Assembly (NCBI GenBank): GCA_900315525.1
Contig: OMZO01000006.1
Coordinates: 1-64,000 of the forward strand
Direction of reading: 5' to 3'
DNA length: 64,000 bases
Source: an uncultured Prevotella sp.
Lineage (GTDB): Bacteria; Bacteroidota; Bacteroidia; Bacteroidales; Bacteroidaceae
The notes under the pieces are model-generated. The model searched no databases. It worked only from the letters and a program-made list of their open reading frames with translations, and was not told the DNA's origin. Made by a program: the position numbers and the translations under genes. Shown one piece after another: positions 28,143 through 36,335 of this stretch (the stretch's first letter is position 1; every line of letters begins with the position of its first letter).

Positions 28143-28739
28143 TCATGGGTTTTCAATTTCAATTTCTTCCCAATATTTTCCACCATCTACCAACTCACGG
28201 ATATATACATTGTTTACACCATGTGGCAATCGGTTAAAGTGTAAATGAAAGTACCATGTACTCAATTTCCTTTGATTTGTTGAATATTTAGTATCAAGTT
28301 TATTTGTACCAAGTGACTTAATAAGGAATCCTTTTTCTTTAAGTTTCTCTTTCTCATTAAAGATCCATAGCATCCGAGCATTGTATGCTCCAATATATGC
28401 AGGAGAATTAAGCGTCTTTTTCGGAATTATGGAATTCTCCTCTATTTCTTGTGGGCTGGTTAAATCTATATCTATCATACCTTCTTTTTGCGGGACTAAT
28501 ACGGTAGCAGAACTAAACCTTACAAATTTAGTTTTATAGTTTATCGGCACCTCAATTACCACTATCGTCTCGTCATCAGTTATGACAACTTTATTTATCT
28601 TGTACTTTGTGTTTTGATATTTTACTTTTGGGTAGTATGTAACTTTCCCGGCCATAGTCATTGCCTCTTGTGACAAAACAAATAAAGGCACTGCAGTCAT
28701 TATAAGTATAAAAATTATTTTTTTCATGTTAGTGGTCAT
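28143..28739 (-). CDS. hypothetical exported protein, 198 aa
   Basis: I do not recognise a family. The N-terminus MTTNMKKIIFILIMTAVPLFVLSQ is a signal peptide; the first ATG overlaps the abiH stop by one base (TAATG) and a second ATG lies at 28727. The mature part has a beta-rich centre (KINKVVITDDETIVVIEVPINYKTKFVRFSSATVLVP) and a C-terminal segment WYFHLHFNRLPHGVNNVYIREL. Coupling to abiH is clear from the spacing. What it does there is not known. Confidence 0.65.
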   Translation of the reverse strand: MTTNMKKIIFILIMTAVPLFVLSQEAMTMAGKVTYYPKVKYQNTKYKINKVVITDDETIVVIEVPINYKTKFVRFSSATVLVPQKEGMIDIDLTSPQEIEENSIIPKKTLNSPAYIGAYNARMLWIFNEKEKLKEKGFLIKSLGTNKLDTKYSTNQRKLSTWYFHLHFNRLPHGVNNVYIRELVDGGKYWEEIEIENP

Positions 28740-29650
28740 TATAGTTTAATATTTTCTCCTACATTAATGCAAAAATGGTTAGCTGATTGTTCGCACCATT
28801 TTTTGAAAGCTTCAATTCTGTTTTCATCCTCAATATTATTTGATTGGATTGAAAAATGCCAGATAGCATTATCTTTGGTCAAGGTTAAAATTTTCCCAAA
28901 ATATTCATAGTCAATATCAGCTAAAGAATGCCCAAAGACTACTATATGCTTTATTTCTGGCAGACTTTCAAAGAAAGTTTCATTTTTTTCTAATTGCTCT
29001 TTCTTATTTTTAGCTAAATTATTAAAAGTGTTAATGATTTTTTGTTTGGCTATTTCTTCTTCGTCGGATTTTGCCTCATATATTTTTAAGATTCTTTTAT
29101 AGTCGTGACCTGTTACTAGTTCTTCGTAGTCATCTACACATCCATGGATGTGACATACATGCTCTTTGGGGATATTATAACAATCTTCCAGTGTTCTAGT
29201 ATAATTGAAAGTTAAATACCAACTCTCTTTGCTTAATTCAATTTTTGGCTTAATGTTTTGGGTGTTTATTTGCCTTATCCATTCCTTTATCAAAGGTCTT
29301 ATTTTCTTGCATAAGTTTCTAACATTGTCAGAAGCGCTCAATGATGCAATCTTATATTTATTGTCTCCTAATAATTCATCAGGGGACTTGTAGAAATATT
29401 GATATGCTGTTTTTAAATCATAATTTCCCAGTGCTTTTTCAAAATTGCTCCATAAGGTTTCTATATTATTGTCCAATTTTGGACATATTATTTGCAAATC
29501 TGCTGCAAACTGCTCATGTCCATTTAGAATGAGCCAGCTATAGAAATGCTTGTATTTTGTCAAAAGGTCATGATATAAATCAAAGCCGTTGCCAATAATA
29601 AATAGTGTCTTATTTTGTGCCCCATTCAAAAAAGGAAAATTTAATCTCAT
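28739..29650 (-). CDS. AbiH-family abortive-infection protein
   Basis: A 303-residue cytoplasmic protein matching the AbiH family, known from lactococcal phage resistance. The motifs are TLFIIGNGFDLYHDL (14-28), FNYTRTLEDCYNI (148-160), CHIHG (166-170) and FGHSLADIDYEYF (239-251). The ATG at 29650 was chosen; a TTG eight codons upstream is possible. It heads a five-gene minus-strand run with envelope proteins, which is unusual company for AbiH. No promoter box is visible directly upstream; instead a structured RNA with its own terminator ends at about 29713. Defence activity is inferred from family only. Confidence 0.8.
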   Translation of the reverse strand: MRLNFPFLNGAQNKTLFIIGNGFDLYHDLLTKYKHFYSWLILNGHEQFAADLQIICPKLDNNIETLWSNFEKALGNYDLKTAYQYFYKSPDELLGDNKYKIASLSASDNVRNLCKKIRPLIKEWIRQINTQNIKPKIELSKESWYLTFNYTRTLEDCYNIPKEHVCHIHGCVDDYEELVTGHDYKRILKIYEAKSDEEEIAKQKIINTFNNLAKNKKEQLEKNETFFESLPEIKHIVVFGHSLADIDYEYFGKILTLTKDNAIWHFSIQSNNIEDENRIEAFKKWCEQSANHFCINVGENIKL

Positions 29651-29712
29651 AAGCCAAATTATTATGCCAAGCAACTCCCAATCAAGGCTGTTTCAATAAT
29701 ATGGCTAATATA

Positions 29713-29752
29713 CAAAAAAACGTGGGAGTCTATCCTTGTTACTCGTCCCACG
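29713..29752 (-). terminator. terminator of the structured RNA, before abiH
   Basis: On the minus strand CGTGGGA (29752-29746) pairs with TCCCACG (29727-29721) and is followed by seven T. It lies about 63 bases before the abiH start. Confidence 0.85.
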
Positions 29753-30003
29753 TACAGAGGCTCTGGCATCGCCCAATCAGTCAGTGACGAGCAACGCCGA
29801 AGCCCACGCGATATGCAGATACCTTGTGGATAAGGTATTACACACCCAATGAGCATCACCCGTTGCTTTGTTTTTGACTGATTGTTTGGAACTGCCAGAT
29901 TCCTGTACGTCAAAAGACAAAGCGTAAGATAACACCTTCCTATAAATTTAGGTCCCCACCCCACTCCGCTTCGGCCTATGGCTTTCTGCTTCAGAGAGTA
30001 AAG
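29713..30003 (-). ncRNA. candidate structured RNA, about 290 nt, upstream of abiH
   Basis: A perfect -7 box on the minus strand (30010-30017) and a strong terminator (29713-29752) bracket about 290 nt without a convincing gene. Within it a 14-bp stem with a single bulge joins 29909-29923 to 29865-29878 and encloses a small hairpin. Another hairpin, TACCTT with AAGGTA, lies at 29820-29837. It may be an independent RNA or a leader that terminates before abiH. It does not resemble RNase P RNA, tmRNA, SRP RNA or 6S RNA as far as I can tell. A 116-aa open frame over it has no family features. Confidence 0.6.
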
Positions 30004-30009
30004 ACGGGA

Positions 30010-30017
30010 CAAAGATA
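30010..30017 (-). promoter_or_regulatory. -7 box for the structured RNA
   Basis: The minus strand reads TATCTTTG, a perfect match. It is part of repeat copy A. Confidence 0.65.
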
Positions 30018-30032
30018 AGAAAAGTTTTTGAA

Positions 30033-30072
30033 ACTGAAAAGAAAATGGCAGGAAATCTTGAGAATTCCTGCC
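30033..30072 (-). terminator. terminator of the ORF6N gene
   Basis: GGCAGGAA pairs with TTCCTGCC (30047-30054 and 30065-30072) and is followed on the minus strand by ATTTTCTTTT. Confidence 0.75.
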
Positions 30073-30083
30073 AAAATAGGTTG

Positions 30084-30638
30084 TTATTCGTCTTTGCGTA
30101 CAATCTTATGCTTAATCTTCACAACAGCAAAATTGAGTTCAATTTCTGTTTCTGCTGTTTTGGTACTCAAATTGTTTCCAATGATGTCAGCTATCAGTGT
30201 CCCACCATGCTTTAGGAGCTGTTGTTGCTTTCCACCATCTTGTGTCACCTGAAGCCTTTCCATTGTGCTTGCTAATTCTCGAACGCTTACAAAAGTATCA
30301 ACAATAGCTAATGTGGTGTTAGTAGCTCTTGGTGATTTAATGATTGTGGCTAGCATGTAGAGTCCTCGTTGCGTAAAGGCCGTAGGTTCTACAGTGCTGA
30401 ATTTCAGTTTGTTAAGGCGGTCAAAATTTTTGACCACCTCTGATTTCTCATACTTGTCAAGTACAAAAATATAGCCATAAGGGAATTTGTCTGGATTGTT
30501 TTTTACTGCTTGATTAATCTCTTTGGTTTTCACGCCATATAAATCAGCAACATCACAATCAAGAAGCACTTTCTGATTACGTAGAGATATTAATTTCTCC
30601 TCGACATCTTTTGTTGTAATAACGGATAATTCATTCAT
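30084..30638 (-). CDS. ORF6N domain-containing protein
   Basis: A 184-residue protein. Residues about 10-100 are an ORF6N domain (ISLRNQKVLLDCDVADLYGVKTKEINQAVKNNPDKFP, then FTQRGLYMLATIIKSPRA), a DNA-binding domain common in phage antirepressors and in stand-alone chromosomal genes of Bacteroidetes. The C-terminal 80 residues are helical and charged. It has its own promoter and terminator, both inside nearly identical 71-bp repeats that flank it. It may regulate the neighbouring RNA and abiH genes, but this is inference. Confidence 0.88.
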   Translation of the reverse strand: MNELSVITTKDVEEKLISLRNQKVLLDCDVADLYGVKTKEINQAVKNNPDKFPYGYIFVLDKYEKSEVVKNFDRLNKLKFSTVEPTAFTQRGLYMLATIIKSPRATNTTLAIVDTFVSVRELASTMERLQVTQDGGKQQQLLKHGGTLIADIIGNNLSTKTAETEIELNFAVVKIKHKIVRKDE

Positions 30639-30681
30639 GTCATTCAGTAGTTTAAATTTAGGTTCGACAAATATAACGGTG

Positions 30682-30689
30682 CAAAGATA
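30682..30689 (-). promoter_or_regulatory. -7 box for the ORF6N gene
   Basis: The minus strand reads TATCTTTG, a perfect match, 43 bases before the start. It is part of repeat copy B. Confidence 0.7.
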
Positions 30690-30702
30690 GGAAAAGTTTC
30701 TG

Positions 30703-30744
30703 AAAGGAAAAAGAAAATGGCAGGAAATCTTTTGGATACCTGCC
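30703..30744 (-). terminator. terminator of the lactonase gene
   Basis: GGCAGG (30719-30724) pairs with CCTGCC (30739-30744), followed on the minus strand by ATTTTCTTTTT. Confidence 0.7.
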
Positions 30745-30772
30745 GAAATGGGTGATAGTAGTGCGTATTTGG

Positions 30773-31894
30773 CTAGTGCATCTGTACGCAGACGACTTTG
30801 CTGATGGGAATATCCTGGTGGGTATCTGATAGCAGGCCTGTTTCTGGATTGCGGCTGAAAACCTGGATTTTATTGTTGTCGCGACAGGCACATAGCAGGA
30901 AACGACCATTGGGTGTTATGTTGAAATTGCGTGGATGAAGGCCTGTAAACTGATAACCAATCTTCGTGAGCAGTCCCGTTGACGCATCAACCTTAAAGAT
31001 GGCAATGCCGTCGGCCTTCAAGCGATTGCTGGAATAAAGAAACTTCCCATCTGGACTTAGGTGCAAATCAGCACCTCCACGAGCTTCCACACTATCGGAG
31101 ACAAGGGTCTGCAATAGTTTCAGACGGCCCTCTGAATAACTGAATACGCTGACTTTGCCAGAGAGTTCGCTCATTAGATAGGCATAGCGGCCATCATGAC
31201 TGAAGATTAGGTGGCGAGGTCCGTCGTCTGCTCTGACATATCCGGCTTCACCATTGGCGACGACTTGATCTCCCTTGAGCCGATAGGACAGGATGCGATC
31301 GGCACTGAAGTCAGTAGCGAGGATGTATTTGCCGTCTGGCGTGAAACGGACACAATGTACATGAGGTGTTTCCTGGCGGCTAAGATCTGGTCCTCCGATA
31401 TTGCCTAAAAATCGTCTGTCGAGCGTTGCCAAAGCTCCACCTTTGTTCAGACGGAACACACTCATCGAACCTCCAGAATAGTTGGCAGTTAGCACCAGTT
31501 TCCCGTTGGTCTCTACATAACAGGGATCTTCACCTTCTGTGGCTGTCGTTGAGAGCAGTTTCAGTTGTCCATTATGAGGCTGGTAGCCGATGGTACAGAG
31601 AGAGGCATGTTGATCGTTGGTCTCGCTGACAGCATAGATATGCTTTTTGTCGGGTGCGATTGTCAAGAAGGAGGGATTGCGCAATGCCAGTGAATCGAGT
31701 AAGCCTACTACCCTACCCGTCATCTGGTCGAATCTGTAGGAGTAGATGCCACAACTACTGCCGTTAGTATAAGTACCCACAAGCAGATTGATAGTCTGCT
31801 GAGCCATGATGTTTCCAGCCATCATGATGATGGACGAGAGCAGGATGATAGTTCTTTGCTGAGCAAAGCGACAAAGCAGAGCGTTTTTGTTCAT
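30773..31894 (-). CDS. lactonase family beta-propeller protein (6-phosphogluconolactonase-like)
   Basis: A 373-residue exported protein; a signal peptide ends near IMAQ (about residue 31). The rest is a seven-bladed propeller with segments such as LLVGTYTNGSSCGIYSYRF, NGKLVLTANYSGGSMSVFRL, TPHVHCVRFTPDGKYILATDF and GLHPRNFNITPNGRFLLCA. The family includes the YbhE-type lactonase, but an exported member probably acts on another substrate. It lies 11 bases behind the AlbA_2 gene and ends at a terminator in repeat copy B. Confidence 0.85.
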   Translation of the reverse strand: MNKNALLCRFAQQRTIILLSSIIMMAGNIMAQQTINLLVGTYTNGSSCGIYSYRFDQMTGRVVGLLDSLALRNPSFLTIAPDKKHIYAVSETNDQHASLCTIGYQPHNGQLKLLSTTATEGEDPCYVETNGKLVLTANYSGGSMSVFRLNKGGALATLDRRFLGNIGGPDLSRQETPHVHCVRFTPDGKYILATDFSADRILSYRLKGDQVVANGEAGYVRADDGPRHLIFSHDGRYAYLMSELSGKVSVFSYSEGRLKLLQTLVSDSVEARGGADLHLSPDGKFLYSSNRLKADGIAIFKVDASTGLLTKIGYQFTGLHPRNFNITPNGRFLLCACRDNNKIQVFSRNPETGLLSDTHQDIPISKVVCVQMH

Positions 31895-31905
31895 AAGTTT
31901 TGTAT

Positions 31906-32559
31906 TTATAGAGGTTCACTGAAGAGAATTTGTTGGTCTGTATATTGCCAGCGGGCAAGGCCGAAACGTATCAGTCGTGCCAGAAGTGTAATGACCTTGT
32001 GGCGAGGGATGCGAGAACGGCGCACGAGTTGGTTGAGTGTAAACAGCTGTGGTTTACCTTTCGGTGCGTCAGAATGCATGGCCTGAAGCAACTGCTGGAC
32101 GCTGTCCGAATAGGTCATCATCGTACCTCGCTCTGACTGCTGTTCGCGCCAGATGGCGAGATGAACGGGTGAGGCTACGATGTTCTCATCGGCAATGCGA
32201 ATGTAGGCTCTCCCCTCTCCTACTTCGTTGATGGCGCAGACAGGCTTCCGTTCTGAAGGTGGAACAGTCGCTATGACAATTGTGCGCCCATCGACATGAT
32301 AGGTATCGAACTTGATGCTGGCCTCAGGCTTGCAGTATTTATAGGCTGCCTGGTGCATCATGAATATCTCCTCTTCAGAACGTACCCCAGAGAGATTCCC
32401 ATCATCCCTTACCCCTATCAGCAGCCTTCCGCCATCGGTATTGGCGAAGGCTGACACTGACTTGGCGAGCTTACAGGCATCGGCCACGCGATACTTGAAG
32501 TCCTGTTGCTGGTGCTCTCCTTCGCGGATGAGTTGCAAGAGATAACGTTTCTCGTCCAT
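31906..32559 (-). CDS. AlbA_2 (Schlafen-type) domain protein with C-terminal helix-turn-helix
   Basis: A 217-residue cytoplasmic protein. The N-terminal 120 residues match the AlbA_2 domain: EGEHQQQDFKYRV, SVSAFANTDGGRLLIGVRDDGNLSGV and AYIRIADENIVAS. The C-terminal part (FTLNQLVRRSRIPRHKVITLLARLIRFGLARWQY) looks like a winged helix. Such proteins are usually taken as transcription regulators or nucleic-acid binders. The ATG at 32559 was chosen to avoid a 20-base overlap with the S66 gene. Confidence 0.8.
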   Translation of the reverse strand: MDEKRYLLQLIREGEHQQQDFKYRVADACKLAKSVSAFANTDGGRLLIGVRDDGNLSGVRSEEEIFMMHQAAYKYCKPEASIKFDTYHVDGRTIVIATVPPSERKPVCAINEVGEGRAYIRIADENIVASPVHLAIWREQQSERGTMMTYSDSVQQLLQAMHSDAPKGKPQLFTLNQLVRRSRIPRHKVITLLARLIRFGLARWQYTDQQILFSEPL

Positions 32560-32566
32560 ACCTGCT

Positions 32567-33583
32567 TCAATATTTAAGTTGGACACCCTCTGGCGTGATG
32601 TCGAGAGTAGCCCTGACGCCAGTCATGATAGGGAAATTGCGTAAATGGGCATGCCCCACAGGGAAGTCGAATACCACAGGAATGCCATAATGCTTCATAT
32701 ATTCGTGGAGCATCGCGTACATATCCTCGAAGTCATTCTCAGGATGCTTGTATTTATTGAATTGTCCTACGATGATGCCACGAATATGGGAAAGTAGCCC
32801 TCGCATCTCGATATTGTGAAGCATACGATCCACCTTGCTCATACCCTCGCCTGTATCTTCCATAAACAGGATAATATCAGGCAGCAGCAAAGGATCATAG
32901 TCGGAGCCAGCGAGGTCGTTGAAGACAGAGAGATTGCCGCCTACCACGATGCCTTCAGCACGCCCTTGAATGTTAAGCGGATGAGGTGCTATACGATAAA
33001 TTGGTATATCTCCCTTCAGCATACGGCGCAAAGACTGGCTTACGGTATCGTTGCCTTCATAGGTCTTCAGGGCGTAGCACATGGAACCGTGAATGCCTCT
33101 CTGCCCTACCCTCGCCTCAGCACAAAGCAAGGCCGTAACGTCGCTAAAGCCGATAATCATCTTGGGATAGTTTCTCAACGTGTCAAGCGATAGCCTACAG
33201 AGCAGATGGGCTGCCCCATCTCCTCCACGCGAACACATGATAGCCTTTACAGAAGGTTCGCGCAGCGCCCAGAGAAGATCAGACAACCGTTCATCGATGG
33301 TGCCTGCAAAACCATGATAGTTGTTGAGGGCATTGGGGCCTATGATACAATGATAACCCCACTTCTCCAAAGTGCGTATACCACCATTGATCGTTGTGGT
33401 ATCTGTGGCACTCGATGGTGAGATAATGGCAATGGTATCGCCCTCCTGCAGGAACTGAGCCAAAAGAGACTGTGGTAGCATCCAGCAGAGCACGACCCAT
33501 ATCAGGCTGCTCTTTCTCATCAGCTGATAAGGTAATTCCTGCCAGCTTCTGAACGCTCTGTGTTGATCCTTTTGTTTATTCAT
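32567..33583 (-). CDS. exported LD-carboxypeptidase, S66 family
   Basis: A serine peptidase that removes the terminal D-alanine from muropeptide tetrapeptides. The nucleophile is in AIMCSRGGDGAAHLL, the glutamate in ILFMEDTGEGMSKV and the histidine in DFPVGHAHLRN. The hydrophobic segment SSLIWVVLCWMLPQSLLAQ is an export signal, so it differs from cytoplasmic LdcA. The ATG at 33583 lies directly after a -7 box; an internal ATG at 33520 would give a more usual signal peptide and a 64-base leader. Confidence 0.88.
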   Translation of the reverse strand: MNKQKDQHRAFRSWQELPYQLMRKSSLIWVVLCWMLPQSLLAQFLQEGDTIAIISPSSATDTTTINGGIRTLEKWGYHCIIGPNALNNYHGFAGTIDERLSDLLWALREPSVKAIMCSRGGDGAAHLLCRLSLDTLRNYPKMIIGFSDVTALLCAEARVGQRGIHGSMCYALKTYEGNDTVSQSLRRMLKGDIPIYRIAPHPLNIQGRAEGIVVGGNLSVFNDLAGSDYDPLLLPDIILFMEDTGEGMSKVDRMLHNIEMRGLLSHIRGIIVGQFNKYKHPENDFEDMYAMLHEYMKHYGIPVVFDFPVGHAHLRNFPIMTGVRATLDITPEGVQLKY

Positions 33584-33590
33584 GCGAGGG

Positions 33591-33598
33591 CAAAGGTA
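33591..33598 (-). promoter_or_regulatory. -7 box for the S66-AlbA_2-lactonase genes
   Basis: The minus strand reads TACCTTTG, a perfect match. It is divergent from the mutS promoter 63 bases away. Confidence 0.65.
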
Positions 33599-33661
33599 CG
33601 AAAAAGTGGAAAGAAATAACAAATAATTCAAGGGATTTTTTGCCAATTGGGAAAAAAGAAC

Positions 33662-33669
33662 TAATTTTG
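33662..33669 (+). promoter_or_regulatory. -7 box for mutS
   Basis: TAATTTTG is a perfect match, 26 bases before the ATG at 33696. Confidence 0.65.
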
Positions 33670-33695
33670 CCACTCAAACCAAAATAAGAATCGTA

Positions 33696-36320
33696 ATGGC
33701 AAAGAAAGAAGGGAAAGAACTGACCCCGATGATGAAACAGTTCTTTGATTTGAAGGCGAAACATCCTGATGCAGTCATGCTCTTCAGGTGTGGCGACTTC
33801 TATGAGACCTATTGTGAAGACGCCGTTACTGCCGCCAAGATTCTTGGTATCACCCTGACTCATCGTAACAATGGAGCTGGTGTGAAAGGCGACGAGATGG
33901 CAGGCTTTCCCCATCATGCCCTCGACACCTATCTGCCCAAGCTCATCAGGGCTGGTAAGCGTGTAGCTATCTGCGACCAGCTGGAAGATCCAAAACTGAC
34001 GAAAAAGCTAGTAAAGCGAGGTATTACGGAGTTGGTGACACCAGGTGTGGCACTCTCTGATAATGTACTCAACTACAAAGAGAACAACTTCCTGGCAGCC
34101 GTTCATTTTGGCAAGGCTTCGTTTGGCGTTGCCTTCCTTGATATCTCTACGGGTGAATTCCTGACGGGTGAGGGTACTCAAGACTATGTGGAGAAACTGC
34201 TTGGCAATTTCTCGCCAAAGGAGATTCTTTACGATCGTACGAAGAAGCAGGAATTTGAACGAAATTTTGGTACAAAATACTTTACATTCCAACTCGACGA
34301 CTGGGTATTTACGGAGCAGACTTCAAAGCAAAAGTTGCTGCGCCACTTCAATGTGAAGAACCTGAAGGGTTTTGGCGTCGATCATCTCCATTCGGGGGTT
34401 ATTGCAGCTGGAGCAATCCTGCAGTATCTCGAACAGACTCAGCACACTCAGATAGGTCATATCACAAGTATTTCGCGCATTGAGGAAGACAGGTATGTGC
34501 GTCTGGACAAATTTACCATCCGTTCGTTGGAGTTAGTGCACCCGATGCAGGAAGACGGAAAGTCACTCTTGGATGTCATCGACAGGACAGTCAGTCCTAT
34601 GGGAAGCCGTTTGCTGCGTCGTTGGCTGGTGTTCCCACTGAAGGATGAGAAGCCTATCAACTCGCGTCTTGATATTGTGGAGTATTATTATCGAGAGCCT
34701 GAATTCCGTGAATGTATCGATGATCAGTTACATCGTATCGGAGACTTAGAGCGCATCATCTCAAAGGCTGCCGTTGGGCGTGTATCGCCACGAGAGGTGG
34801 TACAGCTGAAGACGGCCCTGCAAGCCATCCAGCCCATCAAGACTGCCTGTCTTTATGCTAAGAATGAGGCCTTGAATCGGGTAGGGGAACAGCTGAATCT
34901 CTGTGAGTCGCTGAGAGACCGTATAGAGAAGGAGATACAGAATGATCCTCCACAACTTGTTGCTAAAGGTGGTGTCATCAAAGATGGAGTCAATGCCGAA
35001 CTTGACGAGCTGCGCAATATTGCCTATAGCGGTAAGGACTACCTGTTGAAGATTCAGGAGCGCGAGGCAGAGCAGACTGGTATTTCTTCGTTGAAAATCG
35101 GTTACAACAATGTGTTCGGCTACTACCTCGAAGTTCGTAATACCTATAAGGATCAGGTGCCCCAAGAGTGGGTACGTAAGCAGACGCTGGCACAGGCAGA
35201 GCGCTATATCACACAGGAGCTGAAAGAATACGAGGAAAAGATACTTGGTGCAGAAGACAAGATACTCTCTCTCGAGGCTAAGCTTTTCAACGACCTGGTG
35301 ATGTCGATGCAGGAGTTTATCCCTCAGATACAGATCAACGCTAATCTGATAGCTCGTCTTGACTGTCTGCTGAGTTTTGCAAAGACTGCTGAGGAGAACA
35401 GATATATCCGCCCTGTGATTGATTCCTCGGAGGTGATAGACATCAAACAAGGACGCCATCCCGTCATAGAACAAGAGTTACCACTTGGCGAACAATATGT
35501 GCCCAATGATATCTTGCTCGATAACGAACGACAGCAAATCATTATCATTACAGGTCCGAATATGGCTGGTAAATCAGCTCTGCTGCGACAAACTGCCCTG
35601 ATTGTATTATTGGCCCAGATAGGTTGTTTCGTGCCCGCAGAGGCCGCGAGAATCGGTCTGGTAGATAAGATATTCACTAGGGTAGGGGCTTCGGATAATA
35701 TCTCGTTAGGAGAATCTACGTTTATGGTAGAAATGACCGAGGCTTCGAATATCCTCAATAACGTCAGCAGCCGTTCTTTGGTGCTCTTTGACGAGTTAGG
35801 GCGAGGTACGAGTACTTACGACGGTATCTCGATAGCCTGGGCGATTGTAGAGTATCTCCACGAGAATGCCAAGGGGCATCCGCGCACCCTCTTTGCTACG
35901 CACTATCATGAACTGAACGAGATGGAGAAGAATTTCTCACGCATCAAGAATTACAATGTCTCCGTGAAGGAGGTTGACGGTAAGGTAATCTTCCTGCGTA
36001 AGCTCGAAAAGGGTGGGAGTGAGCACTCCTTTGGTATCCATGTGGCAGAGATTGCTGGTATGCCGCGTAGTATTGTGAAGCGTGCCAACGTGATTTTAAA
36101 GCAGCTGGAGGCCGAAAACTCCCAAGTGGGCACAGTTGGTAAGCCTACGGCGGAAATCGCCGCCTCACGCGAAGGAATGCAGCTTTCTTTCTTCCAGTTG
36201 GATGATCCTGTGCTCTGTCAGGTGCGCGATGAAATCCTAGGCATCGATGTGAACAATCTGACGCCTCTCGAAGCGCTCAACAAACTCAATGATATCAAAA
36301 AAATCGTCTCAGGCAAATGA
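33696..36320 (+). CDS. mutS: DNA mismatch repair protein MutS
   Basis: Recognises mismatches and small loops in DNA. The N-terminal mismatch-binding domain has [14 protein letters not shown] (the Phe-x-Glu motif). The ATPase domain has Walker A GPNMAGKS at about 620-627, Walker [13 protein letters not shown] and the signature [14 protein letters not shown]. The C-terminal end carries the short helix-turn-helix region ending [10 protein letters not shown]. The length, 874 aa, is complete. It is transcribed alone. Confidence 0.98.
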   Translation: MAKKEGKELTPMMKQFFDLKAKHPDAVMLFRCGDFYETYCEDAVTAAKILGITLTHRNNGAGVKGDEMAGFPHHALDTYLPKLIRAGKRVAICDQLEDPKLTKKLVKRGITELVTPGVALSDNVLNYKENNFLAAVHFGKASFGVAFLDISTGEFLTGEGTQDYVEKLLGNFSPKEILYDRTKKQEFERNFGTKYFTFQLDDWVFTEQTSKQKLLRHFNVKNLKGFGVDHLHSGVIAAGAILQYLEQTQHTQIGHITSISRIEEDRYVRLDKFTIRSLELVHPMQEDGKSLLDVIDRTVSPMGSRLLRRWLVFPLKDEKPINSRLDIVEYYYREPEFRECIDDQLHRIGDLERIISKAAVGRVSPREVVQLKTALQAIQPIKTACLYAKNEALNRVGEQLNLCESLRDRIEKEIQNDPPQLVAKGGVIKDGVNAELDELRNIAYSGKDYLLKIQEREAEQTGISSLKIGYNNVFGYYLEVRNTYKDQVPQEWVRKQTLAQAERYITQELKEYEEKILGAEDKILSLEAKLFNDLVMSMQEFIPQIQINANLIARLDCLLSFAKTAEENRYIRPVIDSSEVIDIKQGRHPVIEQELPLGEQYVPNDILLDNERQQIIIITGPNMAGKSALLRQTALIVLLAQIGCFVPAEAARIGLVDKIFTRVGASDNISLGESTFMVEMTEASNILNNVSSRSLVLFDELGRGTSTYDGISIAWAIVEYLHENAKGHPRTLFATHYHELNEMEKNFSRIKNYNVSVKEVDGKVIFLRKLEKGGSEHSFGIHVAEIAGMPRSIVKRANVILKQLEAENSQVGTVGKPTAEIAASREGMQLSFFQLDDPVLCQVRDEILGIDVNNLTPLEALNKLNDIKKIVSGK

Positions 36321-36335
36321 GGCGATTTTTCTTTT
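36298..36335. terminator. bidirectional terminator between mutS and the histidine kinase
   Basis: AAAATCGTCTCA pairs with TGAGGCGATTTT around a GGCAAA loop. A T run follows on the plus strand and seven T on the minus strand. The stem overlaps the mutS stop. Confidence 0.85.

Larger units (their letters stand above)
30010..30080 (-). repeat. terminator-promoter repeat, copy A
   Basis: This 71-bp segment matches copy B (30682-30752) at 60 of 71 positions without gaps. On the minus strand it contains a hairpin, an A/T tract and then the promoter box. Confidence 0.85.
30682..30752 (-). repeat. terminator-promoter repeat, copy B
   Basis: This 71-bp segment is 85 percent identical to copy A at 30010-30080. 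Here the hairpin ends the lactonase transcript and the box starts ORF6N. Confidence 0.85.

Noticed and set aside
29713-30003. Retron or reverse-transcriptase-linked RNA
   Set aside because: No reverse transcriptase gene is anywhere in the window.
29662-30012. 116-aa open frame on the minus strand before abiH
   Set aside because: It covers the structured RNA including its terminator stem, starts at the promoter box and shows no protein domain.
28739-30638. Prophage remnant suggested by ORF6N and AbiH genes
   Set aside because: No integrase, terminase, capsid, tail or lysis gene and no attachment repeats were found around them.
34761-35474. 237-aa open frame antisense to mutS
   Set aside because: It lies fully inside an intact conserved gene and has no family features.
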